From Capra hircus (lineage: Eukaryota > Chordata > Mammalia > Artiodactyla > Bovidae), in NCBI RefSeq assembly GCF_001704415.2, contig NW_017189517.1:12225167-12289166 (forward strand): a stretch of DNA of 64,000 nt, written 5' to 3'. The notes under the pieces were generated by a model. The model was not told the origin of the DNA. It saw nothing but the letters and a program-made list of their open reading frames with translations, and searched no databases. Positions 23,364 to 34,209 of the stretch are shown here, one piece after another. The first letter of the stretch is position 1; the number at the start of each line of letters is the position of its first letter. The position numbers and the translations under genes are program-made.

Positions 23364-23610
23364 GGGTTTCTCAGCCTTGGCACCAGTGACTTTCTGGGTG
23401 GTCTAACTCTTTGTTGTGGGATGTCTTTCTGTGGAAATTGTAGGATGTCCATGTTGTAGGGTGTTTAGCAGAATCCCTGACTTTAACCCACTGGATGTCA
23501 GTAGCAGCCCCCTCCAGTTAGGCCTGGCAAATTATGTTTCTAGACGTTGCCATACTTTCATTTTCCCTGAGATGCAAAATCACCTCTCTTTGAAAATCCC
23601 TGGTGTTATG
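23364..23610 (-). mobile_element. MER20 hAT-Charlie DNA transposon
   Basis: Left end cagggtttctcagccttggc. The interior has ctctttgttgtgggatgtc, ttgtagggtgtttagcagaa and ccactggatgtcagtagca, in MER20 order. Confidence 0.85.
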
Positions 23611-24640
23611 CCATTCATCATGCAGATTAGCATGTGACTGTAAAATGAAGAACTAAGAGGGAGGGGGGATTCAGTGGAGTGTATGGGCCCAAGTGGTCAG
23701 TCTTAAACTGGATTTAAAAAAATAGGGATGGGGTTTTGATAAGCAGAGAAGTCATTACCGATGGAACAAAAAAGGCACAAGCTGTGCTTCCTGAGTGAAG
23801 TTTATTTGGTGGGTTTGCAGTGAGAGCTGGGGGTGGGGGTGGCTGGTGAAAAGATGGCCTGGCTGGAATGGAGGAGCAAGCAAATAGTGGAAGACTAGAC
23901 TGATAAGGTTGGTTGGTGGCTGTGAATCCTGGCTAATGGGTGGGAACCACTAGATATCTGAGTGTAACAGGATGCAAAAGGTATATAGGTAGTGAGTTTG
24001 ACTGTACTTCATAGGATGGGATCGAGTGAGGAAGCACAGGACCAAGGCCATAACCCCTTCATCCTTTGTTTTACAAAGAGAGAGGGTAAAATCAAGTTGA
24101 AAGCAATGCACAGAGTCCTCCTGCAGCAGTAGCCTCTCTTAGTGGTATGTGCACTAGACAGCTGATCACTCACGTAGGACCAGCTTTGCAGATTAGTTTT
24201 TCTTTCTTTTCTTTGCCTGAGTTTCAGATACCAGAAGATGTAGATGCTGCTGATTTGTCTCCGAAAGTATTTGTCATGTTCATCACATTAATGTACTCCA
24301 TTAGGTCTTTTAGATTAGCTCCTGGGGATAAAATCCATAGTCTTCAGACAGTTCTCTTTTCAGCTATGTTGTACCTCCCTGGCCTTTCAAAATTTTCTCA
24401 ATTTTGCCTGCACAATCAAATGATATGGTACACATTATCTGATGAACCGCTCACCCCTCATGATCATACCATTGTTAAACACATCTGAAGAAAACCATTC
24501 TTTCATGGTTTATTTTTGTCAAAATGTATAATATACACATTGATGAGATTCATAACCTTCTGGTGTGTAGGGTAGTCATAAAACCCATCACATGTTCTTT
24601 TCTATTTTAGTAGCTTAGGGGTTAGTCTAGCAGACCACCT
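23611..24640. other. unique non-coding sequence
   Basis: No repeat identified. It contains a 113-residue open frame (24147-24488) behind a polypyrimidine-AG stretch, discussed among the findings. The last 140 bp may be a degraded L1. Confidence 0.4.
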
Positions 24641-24650
24641 ATACAGTATA

Positions 24651-24862
24651 TGTCTGCATCTGCGTGCATCCTCAGTCATGTTTGACTTTTTGCAACCCCA
24701 TGGACTTTAGCCCGCCATGCTCCTCTATCCATGGAATTCTCCAGGCAAGAATACTGGAGTGGGCTGCTATTTCTTCCTCCCGACTCAGGGATCAAACTCC
24801 CATATCTTGCATCTCCTGCATTAGCAGGCAGATTCTTTGCCACTTAGCCACCTGGGAAGCTC
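24651..24862 (-). mobile_element. Bov-tA SINE, antisense
   Basis: Complete antisense Bov-tA, with ggcaagaatactggagtggg and the head ctttgccacttagccacct. TSD atacagta at 24641-24648 and 24863-24870. Confidence 0.9.
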
Positions 24863-24870
24863 ATACAGTA

Positions 24871-25479
24871 TGTAACCAGCAACTAAATGTGCATGTATGA
24901 AAATCTATAGTAGTAGCATATTCCCAGGACTTTTTATTTCAAGACTTGAGACAAATGGAAATGATTGCCGAACAGTGAGCCCTGTACTATGACTGGTGTC
25001 ACTGAAGTACATACTAGCTGAGAGAGAAGCATTCACTTGGTTTGTTAGACAAAAAAGAGAGAGAGAGAAGAGAGATAATTTCTATCACGACTAACCTCAA
25101 GAAAATTAAAATTTATTAAAAATTTAATATAAAATTATTAAATTTGAAATTAATAAAATGTTACTAAAATTGAATTTTAATTGTTATTAAAATTGAAAAG
25201 TGGCATGAGAACAGTGTAGAGCCATGGTTTGGTACTGTGACCTGAGCCCAATCAGCCTGCCGTTTATATAACTGGATGATGTAGTCTTGGCAGATGGTGA
25301 ATCAGTGAAGGTCTCAGGGTTGGTTATTCAAGCTCAATTTACTTAGGAAAGAAGAGGAAGCTTGACTTCCATTTTCTTTGTATCCCACAGGAAAGCTTTT
25401 TCATCATTTCACATAGGAAAGGAGATCCCCAGTGTGCCCTTTCATTTATCTGAGGTGGAATAAGCTTGCAGAATCAGTG
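24871..25479. other. unique sequence with GA run and AT-rich core
   Basis: A (GA)n run at 25056-25075 precedes about 110 bp of nearly pure A/T sequence (25090-25200) built from attaaaattga-like words. No gene. Confidence 0.6.
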
Positions 25480-25745
25480 CTAGCCTTGAACCTTTGGCCT
25501 GCCTGCCACTGTGCTAGGGAAGGTAGAGAAAGAGAGGCGAAGCACATGATCCCTGTCTTCTACTGTTGAGTGGAGATCATTGAATAAGTATTCATCAATT
25601 TCACCTGTACTCTCCTGCAATGATATGGTACACAGTATCTGCTTCTCTGTGGCACAGACTGAGGCCGTTATGGGCTGGAGAGCTGTGGAAAGTTTCCTGG
25701 AGGAGGATGAACTAATGCTGGGCCTTGAGATGTAACATGGAGAGA
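25480..25745 (-). mobile_element. L2 LINE, antisense, degraded
   Basis: Contains cctgccactgtgctagggaa, catgatccctgtcttctac, gtttcctggaggaggatgaa and tgggccttgagatgtaaca, matching reverse-complement L2 order. Confidence 0.6.
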
Positions 25746-26439
25746 AAGATGTGGGCATTTTGAGTCACATGAGAAGAGAACTAACCTGTTGTATGTAGGG
25801 AGAGGCTGGACCCCCTGCCCAGCACGAGCAGAGAAGCGGTATATTTAGGGGGAAAATGGGACCTGAGGCTACATGGACTGGATGCCCCTGGCACTGAAGA
25901 GCAGTGTTTCCCCCTTTGAAAACCTACTCTGTGTTGTCATCAGTAATAATCACTGTAGTCCATGGAGCAGAGATGGACCAGGAAGAAAATGGCAATTTGA
26001 AGAAGAGAAATCCTTTTAAACAGGAGCAGTCCTAGAGAGTTCTATGACCTAAGTTAAGCAAAACCAATTGTGGTAATTTCCATAGCTATGATTCATGCTG
26101 TTGAGTTCACTGAAGGTACTTTAAACCAACTTCAAGTTCCATTGTCCATTCCTTTCATGACTCATCCTATGAATTTCCCCATACAGATAAGGTGTCCTCA
26201 CATGAGGAGCCAGAATTCAGCTTCAAAGCAGTTTTGAGCCACTGTCTGTAGGAGCTATTTTTCTAGAATCAAAACTATTTGTAGTTGATACTAAAAATAA
26301 TTGTATGGGGTAGAAATCAGAAAAGAGCCACGAGTACTGTTTTTCTAAAAGAGCAAGAAATTTCACGAGCTTTTCTCCCAGCCCCCAAAATCTTCTTCTT
26401 GGGAGTTCCTCCAAACCTAAGGTCACACTCATCTGCCAG
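25746..26439. other. unique non-coding sequence
   Basis: No family recognised. It contains one copy of a 24-base word (25897-25920) that recurs exactly at 26521-26544. Confidence 0.45.
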
Positions 26440-26580
26440 AATGCATAAAGCTGGGTCATTAGAATGTCCCCTTAGTGAGGTCAGGGACTTTGCTATGTTC
26501 ATTTCCATATTCCCAGCACCAAGAGCAGTGTTTCCCCCTTTGAATAATGTGCTTTTGAATGAAAGAATTTTCAACTTTTG
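26440..26580 (+). mobile_element. L2 LINE 3' fragment, sense
   Basis: Contains gtgaggtcagggactttgct, catttccatattcccagcac and a terminal ttttgaatgaaag, in L2 order. Confidence 0.6.
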
Positions 26581-26629
26581 ACACATGTTATCGGAATAGT
26601 TATTATTTTCAGCTTGCCCATTTGATAAT

Positions 26630-27500
26630 TGAATTTTTAAAAAGTAACAGCTTTATTGAGATGTTATCCATATAATATATAATTTACAATTCCAATGCAC
26701 ACAATAGACTGTGTTTTAGTATAGTCACAGAGTTGTGCCACAATCACTAAACCAGAACATTTTTAACACCCCATCCCCAAAAGAAATTCTGTCCCCATTA
26801 TCAGGCCTTCCACATTCCCCCCTCCCCCAGTCCCTGGCAATCACTGGTCTGTTTTCTGTCTATGGATTTGCTTCTATTGAACATTTCTGGAGAAGGAAAT
26901 GGCAACCCACTCCAGTATTCTTGCCTGGAGAATCCCCTGGACAGAGGAGCCTGGGGGGCTACAGTCCACTGGATCGAAAAGAGTTGGACATGACTGAGTG
27001 ACTAACACACACACATTGACCATTTCATATAAGTAGACTGTTATTATGCATGGTCTTTTGTGGTTGGCTTTTTAAATTTAATTAAATGATATCAAGGTTC
27101 AACTTTGATGGCAGTATCAGTCCTTCATTCCTTTTTATGGCTGAATAATATTCCGTTGTGCAGACACACCACTTTTTGTTTGTCCATTCATCCATTGATG
27201 CACATTTGGGCTGTCTTCACTTTTTGGCTATTGTACATTATTCTACTGTGAGCATTCACGTGTAAGCTTTGGTTTGATCACCTGTTTTCTGTTCTCCTGG
27301 GTATATACCTAGGAGTGAAACTACTGGGTCATATGGTGATTTTACGTTGAACTTTTTGAGGCTCTGCCAGACTGTTTTCCAAAGTGCCTGAGCCATTGTA
27401 CATTCCCATCAGCTGTCCACGAGGGTTCCAATTCCTTTACATTTTTGCCAGTACTTGTTATTGCCTCTTTAGGATAGCCATCCTAGTGGATTATAGTTGA
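26630..27500 (-). mobile_element. L1 LINE, antisense, split by a Bov-A SINE
   Basis: Reverse-complement L1 3' region: cagctttattgagatgttat, agagttgtgccacaatcac, ccctggcaatcactggtct, then after the SINE tatggctgaataatattccg, gggtatatacctaggagtg, ccagactgttttccaaagtg and atagccatcctagtgga. Confidence 0.9.
26888..27014 (+). mobile_element. Bov-A SINE monomer in L1
   Basis: Bov-A sequence from tggagaaggaaatggcaacc to gactgagtgactaacac. TSD attgaacatttc (26876-26887) and attgaccatttc (27015-27026). Confidence 0.9.
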
Positions 27501-28779
27501 CTTTTGAATTATAAACGTATGGTATAAATATACCTATGGAGTACAAGTATGAAAAGTTTAAACTCTTGTTCCTTTGCCTCAGAAATAGTGACAGAAATGT
27601 GCCAGTGCAATATTTTTCATCTTGCATCTTTACTTTGAGGTGATGTTGTTTCGTTACCTCACAGGGTTAATGAAAAAGAGAGACTGGGGATTGCCAAACC
27701 AGCTTTTAGCACTTTTCTTGTTCAGAGTGTGGTTGTCATAAGAAAACACGCTCTGGGCCTTGAAATAGCATGGAAAATTCTAGAAATATGTCATTTCACA
27801 ACGTCTGTGCAGAAACTGCTTCTGTGCCAGTGTGTTACATTTGAAACCACATTTTGTATGTGCTCAACTTTTACACAGATCTTGAGAAAATGAAATTGAA
27901 TTTTATGCCTCTTTAATTTGATTTGAGACCATGACTGTGCTATTTTTTTATAATAATTGCAAGAATGTATCCAATATATGACTTTCATCTTATAGTAATT
28001 ACAACCATTTACCCTTTATAGAGGCACATACTTTAGGACACCATAAGTCACGTTTCACGCTAATCGCTTTTCTGAAAATAAAAGGTTCTGTTGTACAAAT
28101 CCAAAAACAATGATAGGGGAAAAGAAAATCAATTGATATATCACATCAAAGAAGAAATCAAAATGAAGACATCAGATATATACCAAAGGCTCTCATAAAT
28201 TACAAATTGTGAACTCACCCCAAATTATTTTTAGGCAAATATAATAGGTTGAAGTCTCATTGTAAAACCCACTTCAAAGATAATTTGGGTATTTTCCCCA
28301 AGGCCTTGCCAGTTTTACATGCCAGAGCCTTCCAGTGTGAGCAGGGTTCCACAGGATCCAAACCCAAGCAGTCAGCTTAGACTCTGAGATCTGGTCCTTT
28401 ATTTAAGGACAAGAAGCCCATTTTTTTTAGTAATCTGCTTTCCATTTGCTTCTTTGGGACTAACTGAAGAATTAAAAGTTGTCTTCTTTTCTAGAGTTAT
28501 ATGCAAAGCACAAAGAAGGGGTTTCAACAGCTGCTTCTCATCTTTCTATGGAAAAAACTTCTGATGTGAAAAATACCCCTAGGTCCTCCAGATAGTTCTT
28601 AGATTTCTTACTTGTCTTTCCCTCCACATGAAGAGGTTTGGCTCCTACCCATTCTTTATATAGGTGATATCTCTTCAGAAATATGTATGTTTCAGATAGT
28701 AGAAGTCACATACAAAGAGCACCACTTTGAGCTACTTCTTTATTCTCTTTGTTTACTTGTGTTCATTCATTCATCCTTT
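27501..28779. other. unique non-coding sequence
   Basis: No repeat family recognised over 1.3 kb. AT-rich, no credible coding frame. Confidence 0.45.
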
Positions 28780-28890
28780 ATTTCTCTCAACAGATATTTA
28801 TGGAACACTTACCATATGCCATGCACTGTGTTAGGAGATAAGCTGTACATACACATGCTCCTAATTTTCTTCATAATATGTTTCACAATA
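28780..28890 (-). mobile_element. L2 LINE 3' end, antisense
   Basis: Contains caacagatatttatggaaca, cttaccatatgccatgcact and gtgttaggagataagctgta. A Bov-tA follows it. Confidence 0.6.
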
Positions 28891-28894
28891 CTTA

Positions 28895-29098
28895 TGGGCT
28901 TCCTTGGTGGCTCAGACAGTAAAGAATCCGCCTGCAATGTGTGAGACCTGGGTTTGATCCCTGGGTTGGGAAGATCCCCTGGAGAAGGGAACAGCTACCC
29001 ACTCCAGTATTTTTGCCTGGAGAATTCCACAGACAGTGGAGCCTGGCAGGCTACAGTACATGGGGTCACAGAGTCGGACACAACTTAGCAACTTTCAC
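28895..29098 (+). mobile_element. Bov-tA SINE, sense
   Basis: Complete sense Bov-tA: gggcttccttggtggctca head, then ctccagtatttttgcctgga and a cggacacaacttagcaac tail. Confidence 0.9.
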
Positions 29099-29154
29099 TG
29101 TGTTTATAGTTATTGGTATGTTATCTGTCTCCCTTCCTAGACTGTAAATTCCAG

Positions 29155-29410
29155 AATCATCTTATTCACTAAACATCATATTGTGACCGCTTACCAGTCA
29201 TTATATATTCTTGGAACATGATATTTTTAATGGCCACATAATATGTCTACCATAATTTATTATTGCCCTGTTGTTGGTCATGTAAGAAATTTTCATGTCT
29301 TGCTTTCATAAAACAGTTTGGAACATTATATCAAAAGGTATACACATTTCTATGGCTTTTGTTATATTAACCACACAGCCCTCCAGAAAAAGCTCTATCA
29401 ATTTAAGTTG
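29155..29410 (-). mobile_element. L1 LINE fragment, antisense, old
   Basis: Degraded reverse-complement L1: tggccacataatatgtctac, cataatttattattgccctg, aaggtatacacatttctatg and cagccctccagaaaaagctc. Confidence 0.65.
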
Positions 29411-29585
29411 AGTGTTTCTCAAGTGCAGTTAAAGGGAATATCAAAATGACAGACTCAAGGAAGTGAAAGACTTAACAATCCATCCCTCTTTCTGCAGGGA
29501 GAGTCAGAATAACCATGCCTATGTGGGGGAAAGGCAGTTAGTTCTGGAGAATTGGATAACACTTGGGAGAACTCTCAGCTTAGTC

Positions 29586-29666
29586 CCGAGTTGGCCAAAA
29601 AGTACATTTGGGTTTTTCTGTACCATCTTATGGAAAAACTCGAATGCACTTTTTGGCCAACCCAAC
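29586..29666. mobile_element. mariner-type miniature inverted-repeat element
   Basis: Two arms of about 28 bases, ttggccaaaaagtacatttg... and ...gcactttttggccaa, are reverse complements with three mismatches around a loop of about 15 bases (centre near 29625). The ends ggttggccaa/ttggccaaccc are those of the short ruminant mariner element. As RNA it would fold into one long hairpin, like bovine miR-2284/2285 precursors as I remember them. Confidence 0.85.
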
Positions 29667-29962
29667 AGCATTGTGATTTGGGGCCAAGAAGAAGCAGTGA
29701 TGCAGATTGTTTATTTATATGAGTTCTGAATTATCCTTACAGAGCTAAGAGTGAGCTGGAGAAATGGTCTTGACATAAATCCATAGAGGCAATCCAAATA
29801 CTGATTGATTCTCAGTTATGTGTGAGAGCCTCAGCCATGTGCTATGAGTGATTTCTAGCCCTCAAAAAGACTGAAATCCAGTAGCAGGGAAAAGTGTGGG
29901 CACCTGAATATGAAAGACATGGGTTTCAGTTCTGATTCTGCTTCTTGTATGAGTGGTGAGGT

Positions 29963-30170
29963 TGAAAGTGAAAGTTGCTCAGTCATGTCCGACTTTGCAA
30001 CCCCATGGACTGTCCATGGAATTTTCTAGGCCAAAATACTGGAGTTGGTACCTTTCCCCTTTTCCAGGGGATCTTCCCAACCCAGGCAGATTCTTTACCA
30101 GCTGAGCCACAAGGGAAGACCAAGAATATTGGAGTGGGTAGCCTATCCCTTCTGCAGCAAATCTTCCTCC
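29963..30170 (-). mobile_element. Bov-tA SINE, antisense, with partial second copy
   Basis: An antisense Bov-tA with internal deletions runs to ccacaagggaagacc. A second 3'-side piece, aagaatattggagtgggta, follows directly, as in the element at 16456. Confidence 0.8.
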
Positions 30171-31454
30171 TTAATACTTACCTCGTTCAGGGCCCCTGGA
30201 GGGTGTTTCGTGGAATCGTGAGGGTGTGCTTATGGCTGGCCTGGAATTGTCTACCAGGGCAAAGGCTTTTTAGGAGCAGATGGTATTTTTCTCTTGTGCC
30301 ATCACTAAAGAATAGCTTTTGTAGCTTGAAAAGAAACAAAGTATTCAAGAGCTCTAAGTGTCTGGTGAAAGAAGTCGGCATCTGGAACAGCCACAGTGGA
30401 TGTTTTCGCAATGCAATTGATGAACACATTTCTCCCCCTGAGCCACTTTCCTGTTACCGGGTGGAAGCTGGTCTATTTCAGTGATGTGTGCTGCCATCTC
30501 CCCTCCTGAAACTCATGTATTCAGTGCCCCAGGTTGAAAAAGAATGAGGACAAATTAACTGTTGTTCTGAAGTACTAATGCTTCAGGCCTTTGTGAAATA
30601 AAACCTTTGCTGAATGGAAAATACGATTGTCTTCCCACTTTCAAAAGTTACTTGTTTACCTGTTGCTCATAAAGCTCAGGGTAATTTGCGCTTGGGAAAA
30701 GATATTCTTTTGTCTGATGGGTTTCATTTCAGCACCATAGACTTCCCTGAAGATTGCAAAGCTATTCTGTTGTTACACATTTATAGAGCTCACCCTGAGG
30801 AAGGAGAATTAGTGTCTGGTAATACCTTACTGCCTGCCAATTTTACCTCACTGATTCTACCGTTGGAACTGATTTAATCAATGGATCGGCACATTATTCA
30901 AAGGGGGAATGCTATTACAGAAAAGCTTTCACGAAGGCTGATGATTCATACAGACACTATTCGGGACTTTTAATCAAATCACATAAAAGAAGCAAATTTG
31001 AATGTTGCTTATGCTTAGAATTTTGATGAAAAATAAAATATTAAGCAATGCTTAGGAGAAGCCCATGGCTTATATTTATGTGTGCAGACATTTCTTTTGA
31101 GAAAGAAAACTTAGAATGGTCTAGAGAAAAGATCGATGAAAACTGAGGTCACACCAATGGACAAGCCTTATGAAAGGGGCAGAAATGAGAGGTTGTGTGT
31201 GCTCATGAAGCTAAAGTGCTGGGCCTTTGTTTCCAATGGCCAGTGTACTCCAGTGGAAGGAATGCCAGCTTGGTGGCAATATCGTTTGAGAACTGAGGAC
31301 ATCTCGTTTTATTAAATTTATGTGAGAATTGGTAATGCATACATGGCAACCACAACACCACAGAATGTTTTCTAGCTCATGTTCCTGCCAGCATGGACAA
31401 AGAGATGTTTCTATAGCCCATTAAGGTCAATATTTTCATGATAGAATGGGTTAG
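30171..31454. other. unique non-coding block, repeat-free
   Basis: 1.3 kb with no recognised repeat in a repeat-rich area. Small open frames (30614-30877 plus, 30187-30429 minus) show no motifs. It could hold conserved non-coding sequence. Confidence 0.4.
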
Positions 31455-31600
31455 ACCCATACTACCCAAAGTATGGCCTATTGATCAACCATATAGGCAT
31501 CATGTGAGACCTTGTGAGGAATGCAGAGTCCAAGGCCCTACTCCAGTCCTACTGAATCAAGCAAGCACCCCAGGTGATTAGCTTCTAATCCTAGGGTATC
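31455..31600 (-). mobile_element. MER5A-type element, antisense
   Basis: Contains taggcatcatgtgagacctt, ggaatgcagagtccaaggcc, agtcctactgaatcaagcaa and caccccaggtgattagctt, in the reverse order of MER5A. Confidence 0.7.
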
Positions 31601-31670
31601 ATTGCTACAGTGTTCATTGGCATACTTGCTCTGTGACTATTATTTCATTGTTACAGTGCTCTAGTTTCCT

Positions 31671-31796
31671 GGGCCATATATATATATTGGCCATGCCATG
31701 CAACTTGCAGGATCTTAGTTCCTTGGCTAGGTATTGAACTCGCTCCCTTGGCACTGAAAGTGCCGAGTGCTAACCACTGGACCTCTAGGGAATTCC
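31671..31796 (-). mobile_element. CHR-type SINE, antisense
   Basis: Starts in a TA-rich tail, then ggatcttagttccttggcta and the tRNA-like head gctaaccactggacctctag ending ggaattcc. Confidence 0.85.
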
Positions 31797-31944
31797 TCCA
31801 TGTGGTTTTAAGGTTTGTAGACCATACTTTTAGAAAACTGCTTGGTGTTAGAGTCAGACTGCCAGGCTTCAAATCCAGGCTATGCCACTGACTGACTAGA
31901 AGTCCTTGGTACTTGATTTCTTTCACTTTAAAAAGGGAATGACA

Positions 31945-32160
31945 GGGCTTCCCAGGTGGTGCAGTGGTAAAGAATCTGCCTGCCAATGCAGGAGATACAA
32001 GGAGATGCAAGTTTGATCCCTGGGTCAGGAAGATCTCCTGGAGGCGGAAATGGCAACCCACTTGAGTATTCTTGCCTAGAAAATCCTGTGGATGAAAACG
32101 AGCCTGCAGGGCTTCAGTCCATGGGGTCACAAAGAGTCGGACACAACTGAGCACTCACAC
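31945..32160 (+). mobile_element. Bov-tA SINE, sense
   Basis: Head gggcttcccaggtggtgcag, then ctgccaatgcaggagatac with a short internal duplication of ggagat(a/g)caa, and tail gtcggacacaactgagcac. Confidence 0.9.
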
Positions 32161-32308
32161 ATAGGACACAGGCATGCCTTGCAGCACCCCCCCCAAGTTA
32201 ACAACAACAGCAGGGAATGAGAATACCTACTAGTCAACCTAATGTTGCTATGATGATTACATGAGATAATGTGAAACTGCATAGTGTGGAACTCGTATTT
32301 AGCACTAA

Positions 32309-32781
32309 CAACTGTTGTTCAGTCACTAAGTTGTGTCTGACTCTTTGTGACCCCATGGACTGCAGCACACCAGACTTCCCTGTCCTTGACTATCTCCAGA
32401 GTTTGCTCAAATTTATGTCCATTGAACCAACAATGCTATCTAACCATCTCATCCTCTGTCGTTCCCTTCTCCTCCTGCTCTCAATCTTTCCCAGCATCAG
32501 GGTCTTTTCCAATGAGTTGGCTTTTTGCAAGGTGGCCAGAGTATTAGAGCTTCAGCATCAGTCCTTCCCATGAATATTCAGAGTTGATTTCCTTTAGAAT
32601 TGACTGGTTTGATCTCCTTGAAGTTCATGGAACTCTCAAGAGTCTTCTCCAGCATCACAATTTGAAAGCCTCAGTTCTTTGTTGCTCAGCCTTCTTTATG
32701 GTCCAACTCTTACATCCATACATGACTACTGGAAAAACCATAGCTTTGACTATACAGACCTTTGTCCCCAAAGTGATGTTA
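32309..32781 (-). mobile_element. BovB (RTE) LINE 3' fragment, antisense, older copy
   Basis: Reads as reverse-complement BovB 3' end from gttgttcagtcactaagttg to tatacagacctttgtcccca. It is more diverged than the 10359 and 33575 copies and its reading frame is destroyed. Confidence 0.9.
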
Positions 32782-33444
32782 GATCATATTATTTTTAAAT
32801 CTAGGATGTGGTTTTCCGCTTATTAAATGGTAACTAGTGTTAAAGGAAGATTGTCCCTGTGTTAACACATATAACTCCAAATAAATTGAATTATCTTATA
32901 AAGCTTAGTGATGAAATCTCTTGTGCTTGAAGTGTTTCTGAACTTCCCCCCAACTGGAATAATTGTGCCTTTTTTCTCTCCCAGTTGTGCCTACCATAGA
33001 AGACATTTACAAACATAAGAAGTTTGCACCTCTCTCTCCCTAGCCTGCATCCTCCTTCAGGACAGAGGAGGTGTACCACATTGCACCCCCACTTTTACTT
33101 CACGCAGCCACAGCTCTTATACACAGTGCTTGATACTCAGCAAAACTCAAAAACATATTTGTGATGTTGACCTGAAGCTCTTCAAGTGAGAAAACCTGGA
33201 ACTGAAATATACCAGATTAGAATCTCTTTAATCTCCCAGGTCTGTGCAAGTTAGAGGTAGCAGAATGAAATTGGGAGATAGTGGGGCTTGTCAGGCTTAT
33301 TTCTTCTAAAGTATGATTGGATGGAAACGTCCACAGGAAATGCAGATGGACCAACTCGAAAAACACCCAACAACCACAGTCCTTTAAAAAAAAAATTGTA
33401 GTGAGATGGAGGAAATTTCCTGAAATTTCACTTCTGGTTCTTTA
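32782..33444. other. unique non-coding sequence
   Basis: Nothing recognised. Confidence 0.4.
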
Positions 33445-34209
33445 TTTTAGATTTAATTTTTTATTGAAATATAGTTGACTTACATGTTATGTTAATTTCT
33501 GCTGTATAGCAAAGTGACTCAGTTATACACACATATACATTCTTTTTCATATTCATTTCCTTTATGGTATATCAGTTCAGTTCAGTTCAGTCACTCGGTC
33601 ATGTCCGATTCTTTGCGACCCCATGAACCCGCAGCACGCCAGGCATCCCTGTCCATCACCAACTCCCGGAGTCCACCCAAACCCATGTCCATTGTGTCGA
33701 TGATACCATCCAACCATCTCACCCTCTGTCATCCCCTTCTCCTCCTGCCCTCAATCTTTCCCAGCATCAGGGTCTTTTCAAATGAGTCAGCTCTCTGCAT
33801 CACAGGGCCAAATTTTTGGAGTTTCAGCTTCAACATCAGTCCCTCCAATGAACACCCAGGACTGATCTCCTTTAGGATGGACTGGTTGGATCTCCTTGCA
33901 GTCCAAGGGACTCTCAAGAGTCTTCTCCAACACCACACTTCAAAAGCATCAATTCTTCAGCACTCAGCTTTCTTCACAGTCCAACTCTCACATCCATACA
34001 TGACCACTGGAAAAACCATAGCCTTGATAGACGGACCTTTGTTGGCAAAGTAATGTCTCTGGCTACAGTTACCATCTGCAGTGATTTTGGAACCAAAAAC
34101 AATAAAGTTTGTCACTCTTTCCACTGTTTCCCCATCTATTTGCCATGAAGTGATGGGACAGGATGCCATGATCTTAGTTTTCTGAATGTTGAGCTTTAAG
34201 CCAAGTTTT

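Noticed and set aside
33514..34053. 179-residue plus-strand open frame
   Set aside because: It is the antisense of the BovB 3' end. The coding direction of BovB is the minus strand, and the same peptide style appears at 10477-10713 and 32271-32573.
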